Below are positions 46,601 through 56,884 of a stretch of 64,000 nt of DNA, one piece after another. A program made the position numbers and the translations under genes. The notes under the pieces are model-generated. The model did not search any database, was not told the DNA's origin, and worked only from the letters and a program-made list of their open reading frames with translations. The number at the start of each line of letters is the position of its first letter. Position 1 is the first letter of the stretch. Source of the stretch: Cyclospora cayetanensis (lineage: Eukaryota; Apicomplexa; Conoidasida; Eucoccidiorida; Eimeriidae); contig NW_020312425.1 in assembly GCF_002999335.1 (NCBI RefSeq), positions 62,001 to 126,000 of the forward strand, read 5' to 3'.

Positions 46601-49517
46601 TACTGAAAGACACGATTGGAGTCCGCTGTTTTCTCTCCCTCTCCTTCTCCTTTTTCGTCTATTCCCCTCTGTTTTCTCCGCCCTCCCCTCTGCAACCTGC
46701 AGAGGCAGAGCCGTGCAACAACAAACAGAGGACGCGCGTGTCAGCATGCGTTGTTGCCGGAGGGCACGCATGTGGAGAAAACACCATGCATGTATTTACA
46801 TATATATATATATTGCGCATGTTGCTCGTATTTACATATATGTATATATATTGCGTATGTTGCTCCGGCTGTCTGCCCGTGTCAATTGCGCTTGTGCAGA
46901 AGTATCTCAGTTCCTTGTCTAAGAGAGAGAGGGTATGCCACTGCCAGGCCGTGGTTTTGCACCAACCTTATTACGACTCTTTCTCTTGAAATCCATGGAT
47001 TTTTGCCTTTGAACCTCTCCGCTTTTGAAGGGGCCGCCGCTGCTGCAGAGCTCTCGTTATTCCCGCCGTTTGCACGGCTGCTGCAAGTCGCCGCAGCTGC
47101 ATACGTTTCTTTAACCTTTCATCGAGCTGCATACTTTCTTGACTGGGCGTGCTGCTGCTTCAGGAAGAGGGCATACTGTGTTGGGGAGCCCTTTGCTCCA
47201 AACCAGAATGCGCGCAAACCGTCTTGGAAAAATTGCCTTCTTCTGCAGAAACTGTCAGTGGCGCTGCAACGATACGGAATACTAAGGCACTCTTCCCGCT
47301 GCTGTACTGAGGGAGCCTCTATCTATCTATCTATACATGTATATAAGCGGGGGAATAGGTGTGTTAGTGTGCATGTGCGTATGTGTTTGTGTGTGGATGT
47401 GTTTGTGCATGTGAATGTTTGTGTGTGGATGTGTTTGTGCATGTGAGTGTTTGCGTGTGGATGTGTTTGTGCATGTGAGTGTTTGTGTGTGGATGTGTTT
47501 GTGCATGTGAATGTTTGTGTGTGTGGATGTGTTTGTGCATGTGAATGTTTGTGTGTGGATGTGTTTGTGCATGTGAGTGTTTGTGCATGTGAGTGTTTGC
47601 GTGTGGATGTGTTTGTGTGTGCATGTGTTTGTGCATGTGAGTGATTGTGTGTGTGGATGTGTTTGTGCATGTCAGTGGTTTTGTATATGAGTGTTTGCGT
47701 GTGGATGTGTTTGTGCATGTCAGTGTTTTTGTATGTGAGTGTTTGTGCATGTGAGTGTTTGCGTGTGGATGTGTTTGTGTGTGGATGTGTTTGTGCATGT
47801 CAGTGTTTGTGCATGTGAGTGTTTGTGTATGTAAATGTATGTGTGTGTGGATGTGTTCGTGGGTGTGCATGTGTGCGCGGTTGCTGCTGCCTTTGCAGTA
47901 TTTTCCCTCGCATTGCTTTGCCTCGTAGCCATATTTCCTTCCGCAAGTCTTGACTATTGCACTCCGCCTAGGATTAACCTTGGGCTGCTCAACAGGCCTG
48001 CGCTCGCAGTAGCACACCTCCCCGCTTTTTCTGCAATGTCTGTTGCTGCTCTTGCGTAGGTAGTGGCTGGCATTCTAGACGTGGAGGAAGTTTCAAAAGC
48101 GGCACTTCATGCTTGGCTCTGCGTCCTCAAAGATCTGTAGGGCCTCCATACGCATGCGCCGCAGTGCTCGTGCTGCTGCGGCTGCTATTGTTGCATGCTG
48201 CGGCTGCTATTGTTGCATGCTGCGGCTGCTATTGTTGCATGCTGCGGCTGCTATTGTTGCATGCTGCGGCTGCTCTTGTTGCATGCTGCGGCTGCTATTG
48301 TTGCGTGCTGCGGCTGCTATTGTTGCATGCTGCGGCTGCTCTTGTTGCATGCTGCGGCTGCTCTTGTTGCATGCTGCGGCTGCTATTGTTGCATGCTGCG
48401 GCTGCTCTTGTTGCATGCTGCGGCTGCTCTTGTTGCATGCTGCGGCTGCTATTGTTGCGTGCTGCGGCTGCTATTGTTTTATGCCAACACTATAAATCCT
48501 CGATGTCGGTGCTGCTGTGCGCGTCTGCAGGCCGGGACCGTCCGCGCTGCCGGAGGCGATGCGGCAGATAGTAGACTCCAAACTGACACCCCAGGCACGT
48601 TCTAGAAGGGGCCTCCCGCCTTGCTGAGGCTGCATGCTCTTCTGCGTTGCGCGTCGCTCTACTTGTGGCTTGCCCCTGCTGGTGCTGTGCGCAGCTGCTG
48701 GAGTGTGTCCTACAACGGCCCTTTCCAGAACCGCGTCAACAGTGTTACGAGCTCTTAAAGGGTATAGTTTCACCCACGTGCCGCTGCTCCCCCTCATCTG
48801 CGACTTGAGGCACACGTTTCCGTACAAGTGCTCCTCCCGCAAGGAAGCAAGAGCCCCCTCTGTCTGCCGCTTGCGACGTCTCCAATACGCACCAGAGATT
48901 CCTGTGGTGTCTTTCTACAGCCCTTACAGTCTTTCCAGAGCCACTACAGGCCTTCTTCACCTCCGACGCCTTCAGGCGGCTCATGCTCGACGCTTCCAGC
49001 GACTCGGAATACGAAGGTGCGAGACCCCCACCTCTTCAACATTGGCCCCAGGATTAATGACTACGCCCTCTTCCCTCTTCTGGGAGCTAGCCACACGCCG
49101 ACTCCCCTTACCACACAATAAGCGCGCGCATACTGAGTACTCAGACGACCACCACCCACCTACGATGCTGTAGAGGCGTGCGGACCGCTCACTGTCCTGG
49201 CCCCCAGACGTTACATGGCTAGCTACCGAGAGACTAGGGACGTGTCGGCCTCTGCTCCAGCAGATTTTGAATATGCAGCACTGCGCTCCTCTTCTCAGGG
49301 CTCATGTGTCTTTTAAACTGTGCATTCGGGTGTGGCTGCAGTGCGCATAGCCAAGCATGCCTTCGCGGGGGAGGCCTGCAAAGCTCAAGGCGAGTGGATA
49401 CGAGATGCGCTGGACCCCGCCTTCAGCGACGAGTTCTTTCGTTACGCAAAGGGGGGGCCTTTTGCCACGTCATCTGGTCAGTCCGCTGTGCTCTGGTTCC
49501 TCGAGACGGAGACGTAG
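43630..49517 (+). CDS. PSMD5: PSMD5/S5B-like 26S proteasome assembly chaperone, 15 exons
   Basis: Exons: 43630-43943, 44083-44294, 44670-44773, 45103-45189, 45525-45695, 45883-45947, 46195-46315, 46560-46622, 46900-46932, 47164-47253, 48060-48136, 48531-48594, 48695-48761, 48921-49016, 49342-49517. They join to 1,740 nt (579 residues; human 504). PSMD5 is an ARM/HEAT-repeat chaperone that binds the ATPase Rpt1 during 19S base assembly. Successive segments follow the family in order: [129 protein letters not shown] (family SSQPFPELHCAAL); [20 protein letters not shown]; and a C-terminus with YAKGGPF (family LSEGPYY). Inserts are Ala/Gln-rich. Less certain: the exon 1 donor, the acceptor of exon 7, and exon 12, which seems to use a GC donor (CAG|gcacgt). 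Introns carry a palindrome and two minisatellites. Confidence 0.8.
44905..45075. repeat. (TA)n/TATG microsatellite
   Basis: About 170 bp of TATATATG and GTATGTAT variants in intron 3 of the PSMD5-like gene, ending close to the acceptor of exon 4. Confidence 0.85.
45373..45462. repeat. 90-bp perfect palindrome with no spacer
   Basis: Bases 45373-45417 are the exact reverse complement of 45418-45462; the centre is a run of GCATGC units. It lies inside intron 4 of the PSMD5-like gene (45190-45524). Both strands therefore encode the same peptide across it, which explains matching open frames in both directions. The pre-mRNA would fold into a 45-bp hairpin. Confidence 0.95.
45955..46008. repeat. 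CA-rich microsatellite
   Basis: Short imperfect ACACAGACACAC tract in intron 6 of the PSMD5-like gene. Confidence 0.8.
46790..46865. repeat. Two tandem copies of a 36-38 bp TA-rich unit
   Basis: A unit GTATTTACATATAT...ATTGCGyATGTTGCTC occurs twice in tandem (differences: TG versus TA and C versus T) in intron 8 of the PSMD5-like gene. Confidence 0.75.
47340..47870. repeat. About 30-bp TG-rich minisatellite, about 530 bp
   Basis: Repeated GTGTGGATGTGTTTGTGCAT GTGAGTGTTT-type units with length and base variants in intron 10 of the PSMD5-like gene. The complementary strand is open for over 200 codons as a His/Thr/Gln-rich frame (47364-48017), which I treat as an artefact of the repeat. Confidence 0.9.
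48168..48480. repeat. 22-bp minisatellite (GCATGCTGCGGCTGCTATTG TT), about 14 copies
   Basis: Highly regular 22-bp tandem array in intron 11 of the PSMD5-like gene. Because 22 is not a multiple of three, each reading frame passes through all three phases and repeats every 22 residues (for example ...[14 protein letters not shown]...). All plus frames and at least one minus frame stay open, but they are not genes. Confidence 0.95.
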
Positions 49518-50889
49518 AGCAGCCTCTGGGGGAACGGAAGGGGGTGGGAGAGTTTATGGGGCATGCTGATGTGCGCTTAGGGCTGTCGGCAGAGGTTTCT
49601 GAGTGGGCAGCGTTCGTCCGTGTCGAGGTGTAGGGTGAATATGTGCCCTGAAGGATCCTATGAGTGTGTTCAGCTACGCGCTCCCTCGCCACCACCACCT
49701 AACAGTGCAGCGCATAGCGCTGCCTCGTGATTCACAGATAGCTGCTACGCATAAATAGCGCCTCCCTGCGACTCACTAATAGCTGCTGTGCACACAGCGG
49801 CACACGTTCTTGACAGGGCCCGCAATACTCTTAAAGGCGTTGGCGCGTGGCATGGCCTGGCGCACCCTGTAATACAGGCAGCCAGGTGATTAAAATACAG
49901 ATAGAGGCACAATGCAAGCTTCCTCAGCAAGGGTGTAAATCGACAGCATACACAGAAAAGCCCCGTCTCGCCCGTCCCCCCCGACAAGCTAGCACGGTCA
50001 GGCCTTGACAGCAGCGTAGCTTTCCGCAAAGCCGGCTGTGGATGGCCCTTTTGAAGCCGTTTGGGGGGGTAGTTTGTCGGCGGAATGCAGTGTTGGAGGG
50101 CGGCAGCAGCGAATTTCGCACGAGGCGGGGTCGATGCTCCCGTTACAGTTTAGGATGCTGGATGCGGGCTGCTTCTCTGTGCCCTTCTCGAGTCGGGGTG
50201 GATCCTGCAGAGCCAGATTATATAGAAAAAGGGCTCGTCACGACATGAGACAACGCTTTTAGCGCTCAATTATTTGCGGTGTCACCAAAAATTGTACTTA
50301 TAGTTGACCGCGCACTCGGGGCCATGCTCGACACCAGTGCGCGCCAGCCCGGTCGATTGCTGCGGTATGGCGTTACAGGGAAGCATGCTGGCTTCGGCCG
50401 CTCTACGTTGACTTGAAGGCAGTGTTCATTGTTGATTTCTAGTTTAATGGTAACTTGTCCCGACGTGCAGGCCATTTGACTCTTAGGACTCTGGCTGGGC
50501 TCCTTTCTTGAATGATGTGATGTGTGTACCCGCTGATCCTACGGCATCACAGTCAGCACACCCTCCCGCTAGGTTAGGTGGCCACGCTTCTTCTGCATCC
50601 CTGCTTCTGCTGCTTTACTCTGAAGAGCAGTTCTTCTTCGGTCCTTATAGCGGGAGCCGCCGTGCTGAAGCAGGCCCCGTTCCCGCCTGCCTTCTGTCGC
50701 AGTTTCTGTTGGTTTGTGATGGTTCCTCGCGCACTGTACGACCGCATTTCGCGAAACGCGCTGTCCGTCTCTGGGGGCTCTTCGCAGCCTTGGAGCTCGT
50801 GAGCGCCTCCAGACTTCTTCGCCAGGCAAGCCTCTGAGGACGCTCCTGCCCTGCAAACAGTAAGCGCGGCAGCATGCAGTCCAGAAGCA
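49518..50889. other. Intergenic between PSMD5-like and WW-like genes
   Basis: About 1.4 kb that should contain the 3' end of the PSMD5-like transcript and the promoter of the downstream co-directional gene. Frames at 50508-50837 (+) and 50569-50856 (-) are short and unsupported. No repeats of note. Confidence 0.5.
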
Positions 50890-53327
50890 ATGGAAGGCTC
50901 CTCCGACGCCCCACAGTACTATTATGACTCACAAGCACAGCAGTGGTGGGTGTTCAACACTGCCCAGGGAGAGTGGGAACTGTGCCCTGATAGCGAGCAG
51001 ACGGCAGCTGCATTTGCAACACCTACGGCTGCTCCAGACACCCCGGACCAGCAGCAACAGCTTCGACTACCCGAGAATGAAACTGCTTCTGCTTCCGCTA
51101 ACAGCCTCCCTAAGGCTGGCGCCAGCCCTCCAGCAGCGCAGGCAGTCGTGCCAATGGCAGTCCCCCCCGCCAAGGCAGCAGGAGGGTCATCGCAAAACTC
51201 TTCCGTTCCCTCCGCGCATAACGAACCGTCCTGTACTTCCCCCTCCGTCCATTTGGACCCTTCGGCAGCCACCGCAGCTGCAGGAAGGCAAACGACAGGA
51301 ACAGCGCCGTCTGAAGAACGGACAGTTAATTCAGCTTCTCGCGTGCCCCCTTCACTGGCAGTACCGAGCAACGGTGGCTTGCAGGTAGACCTATCCGCAG
51401 CAGTGGAAGAAAGCTCCCGCGGCGAGGCACTAGGCTTCTCCGCCCCTGAGGGCCTGCCAACTGCGCTCTCCGAGGAGAGCAGTGGGGAAGAGGACGCCTT
51501 GGGGAATGCGCTGAAGCGTCTCATGACCACCACCGTCTCGCGTGGCCAAATGCGCAGAGCAGCAGCAGCCTCCGGCTCTACCTCATTCCCCTGGCCCTTG
51601 GGGATTTCCGAGGCAGCAGACAGCGACGATGACGGGAAAGCTAGTAGCAAAGAGTCCAGTAGCTCGAGGACTCCCACCCCAGAGCCCATTGTTAGACGAG
51701 TCACTAGATGCATGACATTCAAAGAGCAGGGGGGCCTCGCCGGTTGCCTGCAGAAGGCTGTACAGTTGCGGCAACACCTTATTGACACAGAAAAAGGTGG
51801 GCCACATCAAGAGGAAACCATGGGAAAGGAGGGCATTCTGTAGTGCCTATTTAGACCTTAAGTGGAAATAGGGGGGCAGCCAGGCTCAGAAATGGATAGG
51901 CATGGACAGCAGCTAGCACCGTCTCCTTGGGACTACCCTGCGCTGACGTCTGCTGTCTCTTGCGGCCTTGTGAAACTTGTCTCGGAGGTATTTTGTGTTG
52001 GAGGCCTTACGGTTGGTATGTGTGTATGTATATGTGTTTATGTGTGTGTATGGATGTATGTATGTATGTCTGTCTTTCTCTCTCTGTGTGTGTGTGTGTG
52101 TGTCGGTTGGTCGGTCGGTCGGTGTCTTACTGCATATGTCTCTCTCTTCCGCCTTCAGGAGTTGCGCGTTTTCTCGCTTCTAGCTGTGTGTAGCACCTGT
52201 ATGGCGCAGTCGCATGCCGTTCTTTTCGGGGGACAGTCTTGGGCCCCCTGGTCCTGCACTGCCTTCTCTTACCTGGAACCCTATCTGCTGCCCTGTGCTG
52301 TGAATTGCTTTCTTAGTGTGCCTACGTGTGTGTGGATGTACAATGTATGTGTGCACGTATGTTCGTATATGGAGGTGTGAATATCTATGAAGATGCATAT
52401 AAAATTCCATGTTTTGCTGGGGTTGATGAATTCCGAGGCTATTCAAACGCTTGATCATCCCCTGCGTCGTTAAGGCTTTCGATCTGTGTTCACTTGTGCG
52501 TTCCCCCGCTTCGTTTTCAGGGGGCCACGTGCCGGGGGCAGAGGATGCCGATATCAAGGAGGAAGCCTGGAAGATCAAAGCTCGAGCAAGGGCCAAGTCA
52601 GCGGGGACCGTTGCTAGGGAGCGGGCAAAGAACCGCTGGAGGGCTGCTGCCTTGGAACTCGCAAATGGGCATCAGCAGGAAGAAGCCTCGCGAAAAACTT
52701 CGAATGCCGGGGCTCAAAGATTTGCTGATATCGTTGCACTTGCTGCTGCAGCGAGAGCCAGAGATCTTTCCAGGCCAGGTACGTGGTGGCCACACGACAT
52801 GCAGGCTTTCTGTTTACTTCGTGTCGAATTTCGCTGTCGCTTTCCGTCGTCCTGTTGCTGCACACGCCACCGCTTCAGCACCCGCATTAGGACACAGTGA
52901 CGCCCATCGGCCACCACACGACTCGGTGTCTTTGTTCGGGCACATGTAATGTGACTTTTAGTCCCTGGCTTTGTGCCAGATTCATTCTTTTCGAGGTGTC
53001 TCTTGAATTTTCATGCCTTAGTCGATTGCTTGGAGTGACTCTGTGCTGGCAGGCTCAGAGGAAGGCTTTCAGGGGCGCAGGGCCTCTGAGGACATCAATC
53101 CGGCGCTGGTGGCTGCCGAGTCATCAGCTGCGCAGCAGCTGCCCTTTGTGTGGAACAGACGAAGGAGCTCAGAGGTGCACAGTAGAATCCGCTTTGCGGA
53201 CTCTACTCTTCGGGATCCCACTTACGAGCAAGAGGTGTCCGGCCTCCTCAGCAACTCCCGCAAAGGCAGCGCAGCCACTCCCTCGCCTTCACTGCCCTTC
53301 CCGCAGTCGAAGACCACAGCACGATAA
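50890..53327 (+). CDS. WW-like domain protein of unknown function, 3 exons
   Basis: Exons 50890-51796, 52521-52778 and 53053-53327 join in phase (1,440 nt, 479 residues, TAA stop). The N-terminus has an aromatic, WW-like motif at residues 8-33: PQYYYDSQAQQWWVFNTAQG then EWELCP. This resembles the second half of a WW or OCRE-type module (YYYxNxxTxExxWELP), with the first Trp absent. The middle (about 50-270) is low complexity, rich in Ala, Ser, Pro and Glu. Around 305-390 is a basic, helical segment (KIKARARAKSAGTVARERAK; then FADIVALAAAARARDLS). The C-terminus contains FVWNRRRSSEVHSRIRFAD, which looks conserved, and a Ser/Pro tail. No signal peptide or membrane segment. WW/OCRE modules often sit in splicing-related proteins, so a nuclear RNA-processing role is possible, but that is inference. 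Confidence 0.72.
52018..52125. repeat. TG/TATG microsatellite and TCGG run
   Basis: Imperfect TGTATG/TG tract followed by (GTCGGT)n-like units in the first intron of the WW-like gene. Confidence 0.8.
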
Positions 53328-56300
53328 GACGAGCAGCTGCGCTGCTGCTCTTTCTGCCATTTAACGCTCAGCTGGTCTAGTAGCTGTGGCAGATACAGGT
53401 GTTGCCAAGATGGCAGCAGCGGCAGGCAGCCAGTGAGGCTGCCTACATCAGTGACAGCTTGAACCTCGCAGCTATTTTTCGCAGGACGGCAACCTGATGC
53501 ATAATCCTTGACAGATGGTGGCAGTAGCTCGGATTTGCAAGGAGGCGCAGCCATAATTAGACAAATTGGGAGGCTAAGCTACACACGGGCACTTTCAAGC
53601 TGCATGAGCTAGCCCCGAGAAAAAACCGAAATTGACTTGTATTTTTCCCACTCTCGCGTGGCTACTCCAGGCCTAAACAGTTACTCTTCGCACAGTGCTG
53701 CCAATCGCGGCAGGCAGCTGAGAGTAGCAGGAAAGGCCATGTGATGCACAGGGGACGCCTTATCATATGGAGGCACGAGCCCCTAAATACCAAGCTTCCT
53801 GGGCTATTGGATTTGCTGAAGGGATTGACCCACTTGGGGGAAGTGTATGCACGTAGTCATCTTTTCCACGCCATCTCCTTCAAGGTGGGCAACTCTTTCC
53901 TTTTATTGTACCGCAATGACTCGACTCCTGTCTACGACCGGATAGACCTTTTCTGCACATTGATGTTTCGTCCTCAGCAGATACTCGGGCTAAGTAGGCA
54001 ATCATTCGCTTTATGTTGGAATCTATGCAGTACTGGGGCTGCATATTACTGGAGTGTGCAGGGCCTTATTCTGTATCACTGGTGATTCATCTTTCCTTTG
54101 CCGCCAGTATCTTCAACCACTTATACACTAGATAGGTCTGCGCATTTTAAAGCTGTAGCAGCATAATAACACGCTGCGTTTTGCTGCTGTTTATTATCTA
54201 GACACTGCCCTGTTTTATTAACCCATTTTCTGAAACAGTCGCCCCTCCATCAGTTAGCGTAAGAAGTTGCCATAATCTCGAGGCCAGGGCACATTTGACA
54301 CATATGCAAAAAAGCCCACATACAATTGCGTAGTCACTTACTCGGTACCTGCCAATGCAAGCCAATTGGTATGCGCCATTTCTTTTGCGATTTCCGGGTG
54401 CCAAAATGAAACTAACTCTCTGAGCAAGATCACACTGATGTTCATGAAGAGATACTCTTGACATATAGATGTGGTGTAGTAAATCATCTTGCTCAAGAAT
54501 CTACCTTTTACTAAGATATGCATGTGATTTGACATAAGACATACTGCGCAGTTGACAAAAGGGAGGTCGACAGAGGCCGACGGGAACCCGCCACCGCGAC
54601 TTTCGGCCGTTGGGTTCATGCCGAAAGGTTCTTTCAAAGAAAAAGTTCGCGTGGCTGCTCCATCTGGAGGCTCTATCACAATTGCTCATGGCTCTGGGTT
54701 TCGGTTGTAAACTCTGATTCATGGGTGAGTGCTGAGTGGCCGTCATGCGAAAAATTACTGATTTTCCAGGGGATATGCATTCAAAAGAGAATGACGTAAG
54801 GATGAATGGGAGTGTTTTTTGCCTATATGCCGAGCTGCAGCCCTCCCAAGTGTGCAAGCATCCACTTGACAGTCAAGCATGTCAGAAGTGCCTTGCATTG
54901 TAGCTCCAATATAAACAAGAGCCATGAATAAGCGGGAAGCAGAAGGCACAGTCGCGCGTTGTGGGAGAGAATGTACCGACTTGCGCTAGGAAGAAACATT
55001 ATTTTGGTCTACTTAATAGCGCTCATTTTATTTGTGGTAAGCAGGGTAAAGGCAGCGCCTGTACAAGGTAAGGCAAAGTCATCGTGCGGGCGGCTCAGCA
55101 GAAAGGTGAAAGAAGTAGGTTTTGAGCAAGCATGGCGTCTTACGGGGTCTGTTACAGGTCATTGATTTGGTGGTTCAGTTGAAATTCGTGCCGAGAGACA
55201 GGACGAATGGGCAAATATCAACGAATAATTCGAGAATGTACTGAATATACTGACGAGCTGGCAGAAGGCTTGCCCCCTACTGGTCGTACAGCTCACTGTA
55301 CTGAGAGAATTCCTCAGTCAGCCCCTAGCTATGTTCCGGGCTAACAAAAGCTTCCACAACATGAAGCAGATACTGAGAAGCCAGCCACTGAATTGTTGAA
55401 AAATGAGAAGTGGTAGGAATCGACGAGTAACTTGGGGCACAACCCAATGTTGATAAATAAAAAATTCACTTCAAGCACCTGAATATAATTACAGTGTAAC
55501 GTGTGCTCCTAGTGTCTCATATTGGCGAATTACTCAAAAAAAATAGGTATCCACAGTCTACGCGGCGCTTTACTTCACAAACGCCTTCTGACGCAATCCC
55601 AGCCACTAATGAAGACAGCACAAAACGGCGCTCTACGCTCGCACTCGCAAAGTGGGGCATACTTGTATGTCGTTTGACTTGCACACATCTGCTTGTTTGT
55701 TTGCACTGCAAAAGCGTTCGTACTTGCCTGGGTAACTGGCGATGGTGGGAGGCTTCGTTCGTTTTCCTGGGAGCCTCGATTCTCGATGGACACGTATGCA
55801 GCACAAGCGTGCGTGGTTTTGAAGTGGAGGGGAGCAGATATAGCGGGGTTAGCTAGCCTTCATTACTTTCTACTACACCTCTTATATTTTACGATGAATT
55901 GATAAAGAATTGGCTAACATACTTGCCTGATAATGCACCCTTCAATTGCACAGTAAATTTAAATGATAGAAGGCACATTGTTGCGCGCATGTGTGCTAAA
56001 TGCTGTGTGCAAAAGCGATGAATGCCCGAGGTGCTCCATATAGTGCAGCTACTCTAAGCTGTCCTTCTCCCCTCATGTAAGGAGCTTTTAGTGGCACGGG
56101 AGAAAAAGTTGATTTTTATATGGGGGGGAGAGAGATGGAATAACTGTTGATTAAGCTTCTATCGAGTATGAAATTATATTTAAGCTAATGAACACACTAG
56201 ACGAAGCGTTACAGGCATTCCCACCAGCAGTCGACTTAGATGCGAACAGACGGTGAGGGCAAGTGCGCATACGGTGCGACAAAGAGAGAGAACAAGCAGA

Positions 56301-56884
56301 CAGAGAGATAAAAGAGGCAACTTTGGATATGCTTGGTAAGTCTTAGCCCTATCACCGGAACTGTTTTCCTTGGCCGAGGGCCGTGTGTGAGCCTTGAAGG
56401 CTCTGTTCTCTGCGCTAACCCCACACTTCCCGGCAGCAGTAAAAATCAAGACTAGTAAATAGCTTGAAGACAAGGGGACAGAGGTCGCCTGCAACCGATC
56501 ATCACGTTTTTCTGTGCTCTGTTCCGGTGGCCTGAGGCCCCTTCATTAGGCAAGGGTTTCGACGCATATAAAACCGCAGATGTTGAAGAGAATTGTGCAT
56601 CATGAAAATGCGTTATTGGGGCGCCAATGCACTGCATGGCATGTACATACATGCACATGCACACATGTATCCACACACATAGGACACAGTCACCTTTACG
56701 CAGGCTGCAGCAGCTGCTGCCGCCGCTGGTACCTGCTGCAGCCCCCGTGGGAGCGGGCGGTCTTTTGCTGCTGCATGCATAGACCGTAACAGCCTCTTGA
56801 ATTGTTACTGTTTCCTTGCTGCAGTTTAGCTGCGCAGCGATCTGCATTAAACCGTTTTATTCACTCTGGCTGCTGCATCAAATA
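53328..56884. other. Intergenic, no supported gene
   Basis: About 3.5 kb. Frames at 53741-54085 (+, 114 codons), 54338-54857 (-, overlapping, about 115 codons each) and 55503-55856 (+) were inspected; none has a recognisable domain, signal peptide or family motif. The region is more AT-rich than its flanks and has no tandem arrays apart from a short CA/TG patch near 56645-56690. The last few hundred bases should hold the MPP alpha promoter. Confidence 0.45.

Noticed and set aside
47364..48017. 217-codon His/Thr/Gln-rich antisense protein
   Set aside because: Entirely a translation of the TG-rich minisatellite.
21343..48480. Systematic strand bias of intronic repeats (T/G-rich in the gene sense)
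   Set aside because: It holds for several arrays (36430, 38668, 38855, 47340) but fails for others (21343, 23428, 25380, 45955), so no rule.
48109..48605. Three overlapping 128-152 codon Ala/Cys/Leu frames
   Set aside because: Artefacts of the 22-bp array inside a PSMD5-like intron.
54338..54857. Overlapping 113-118 codon minus-strand frames
   Set aside because: Two frames overlap out of phase with no family motif; probably chance openness.
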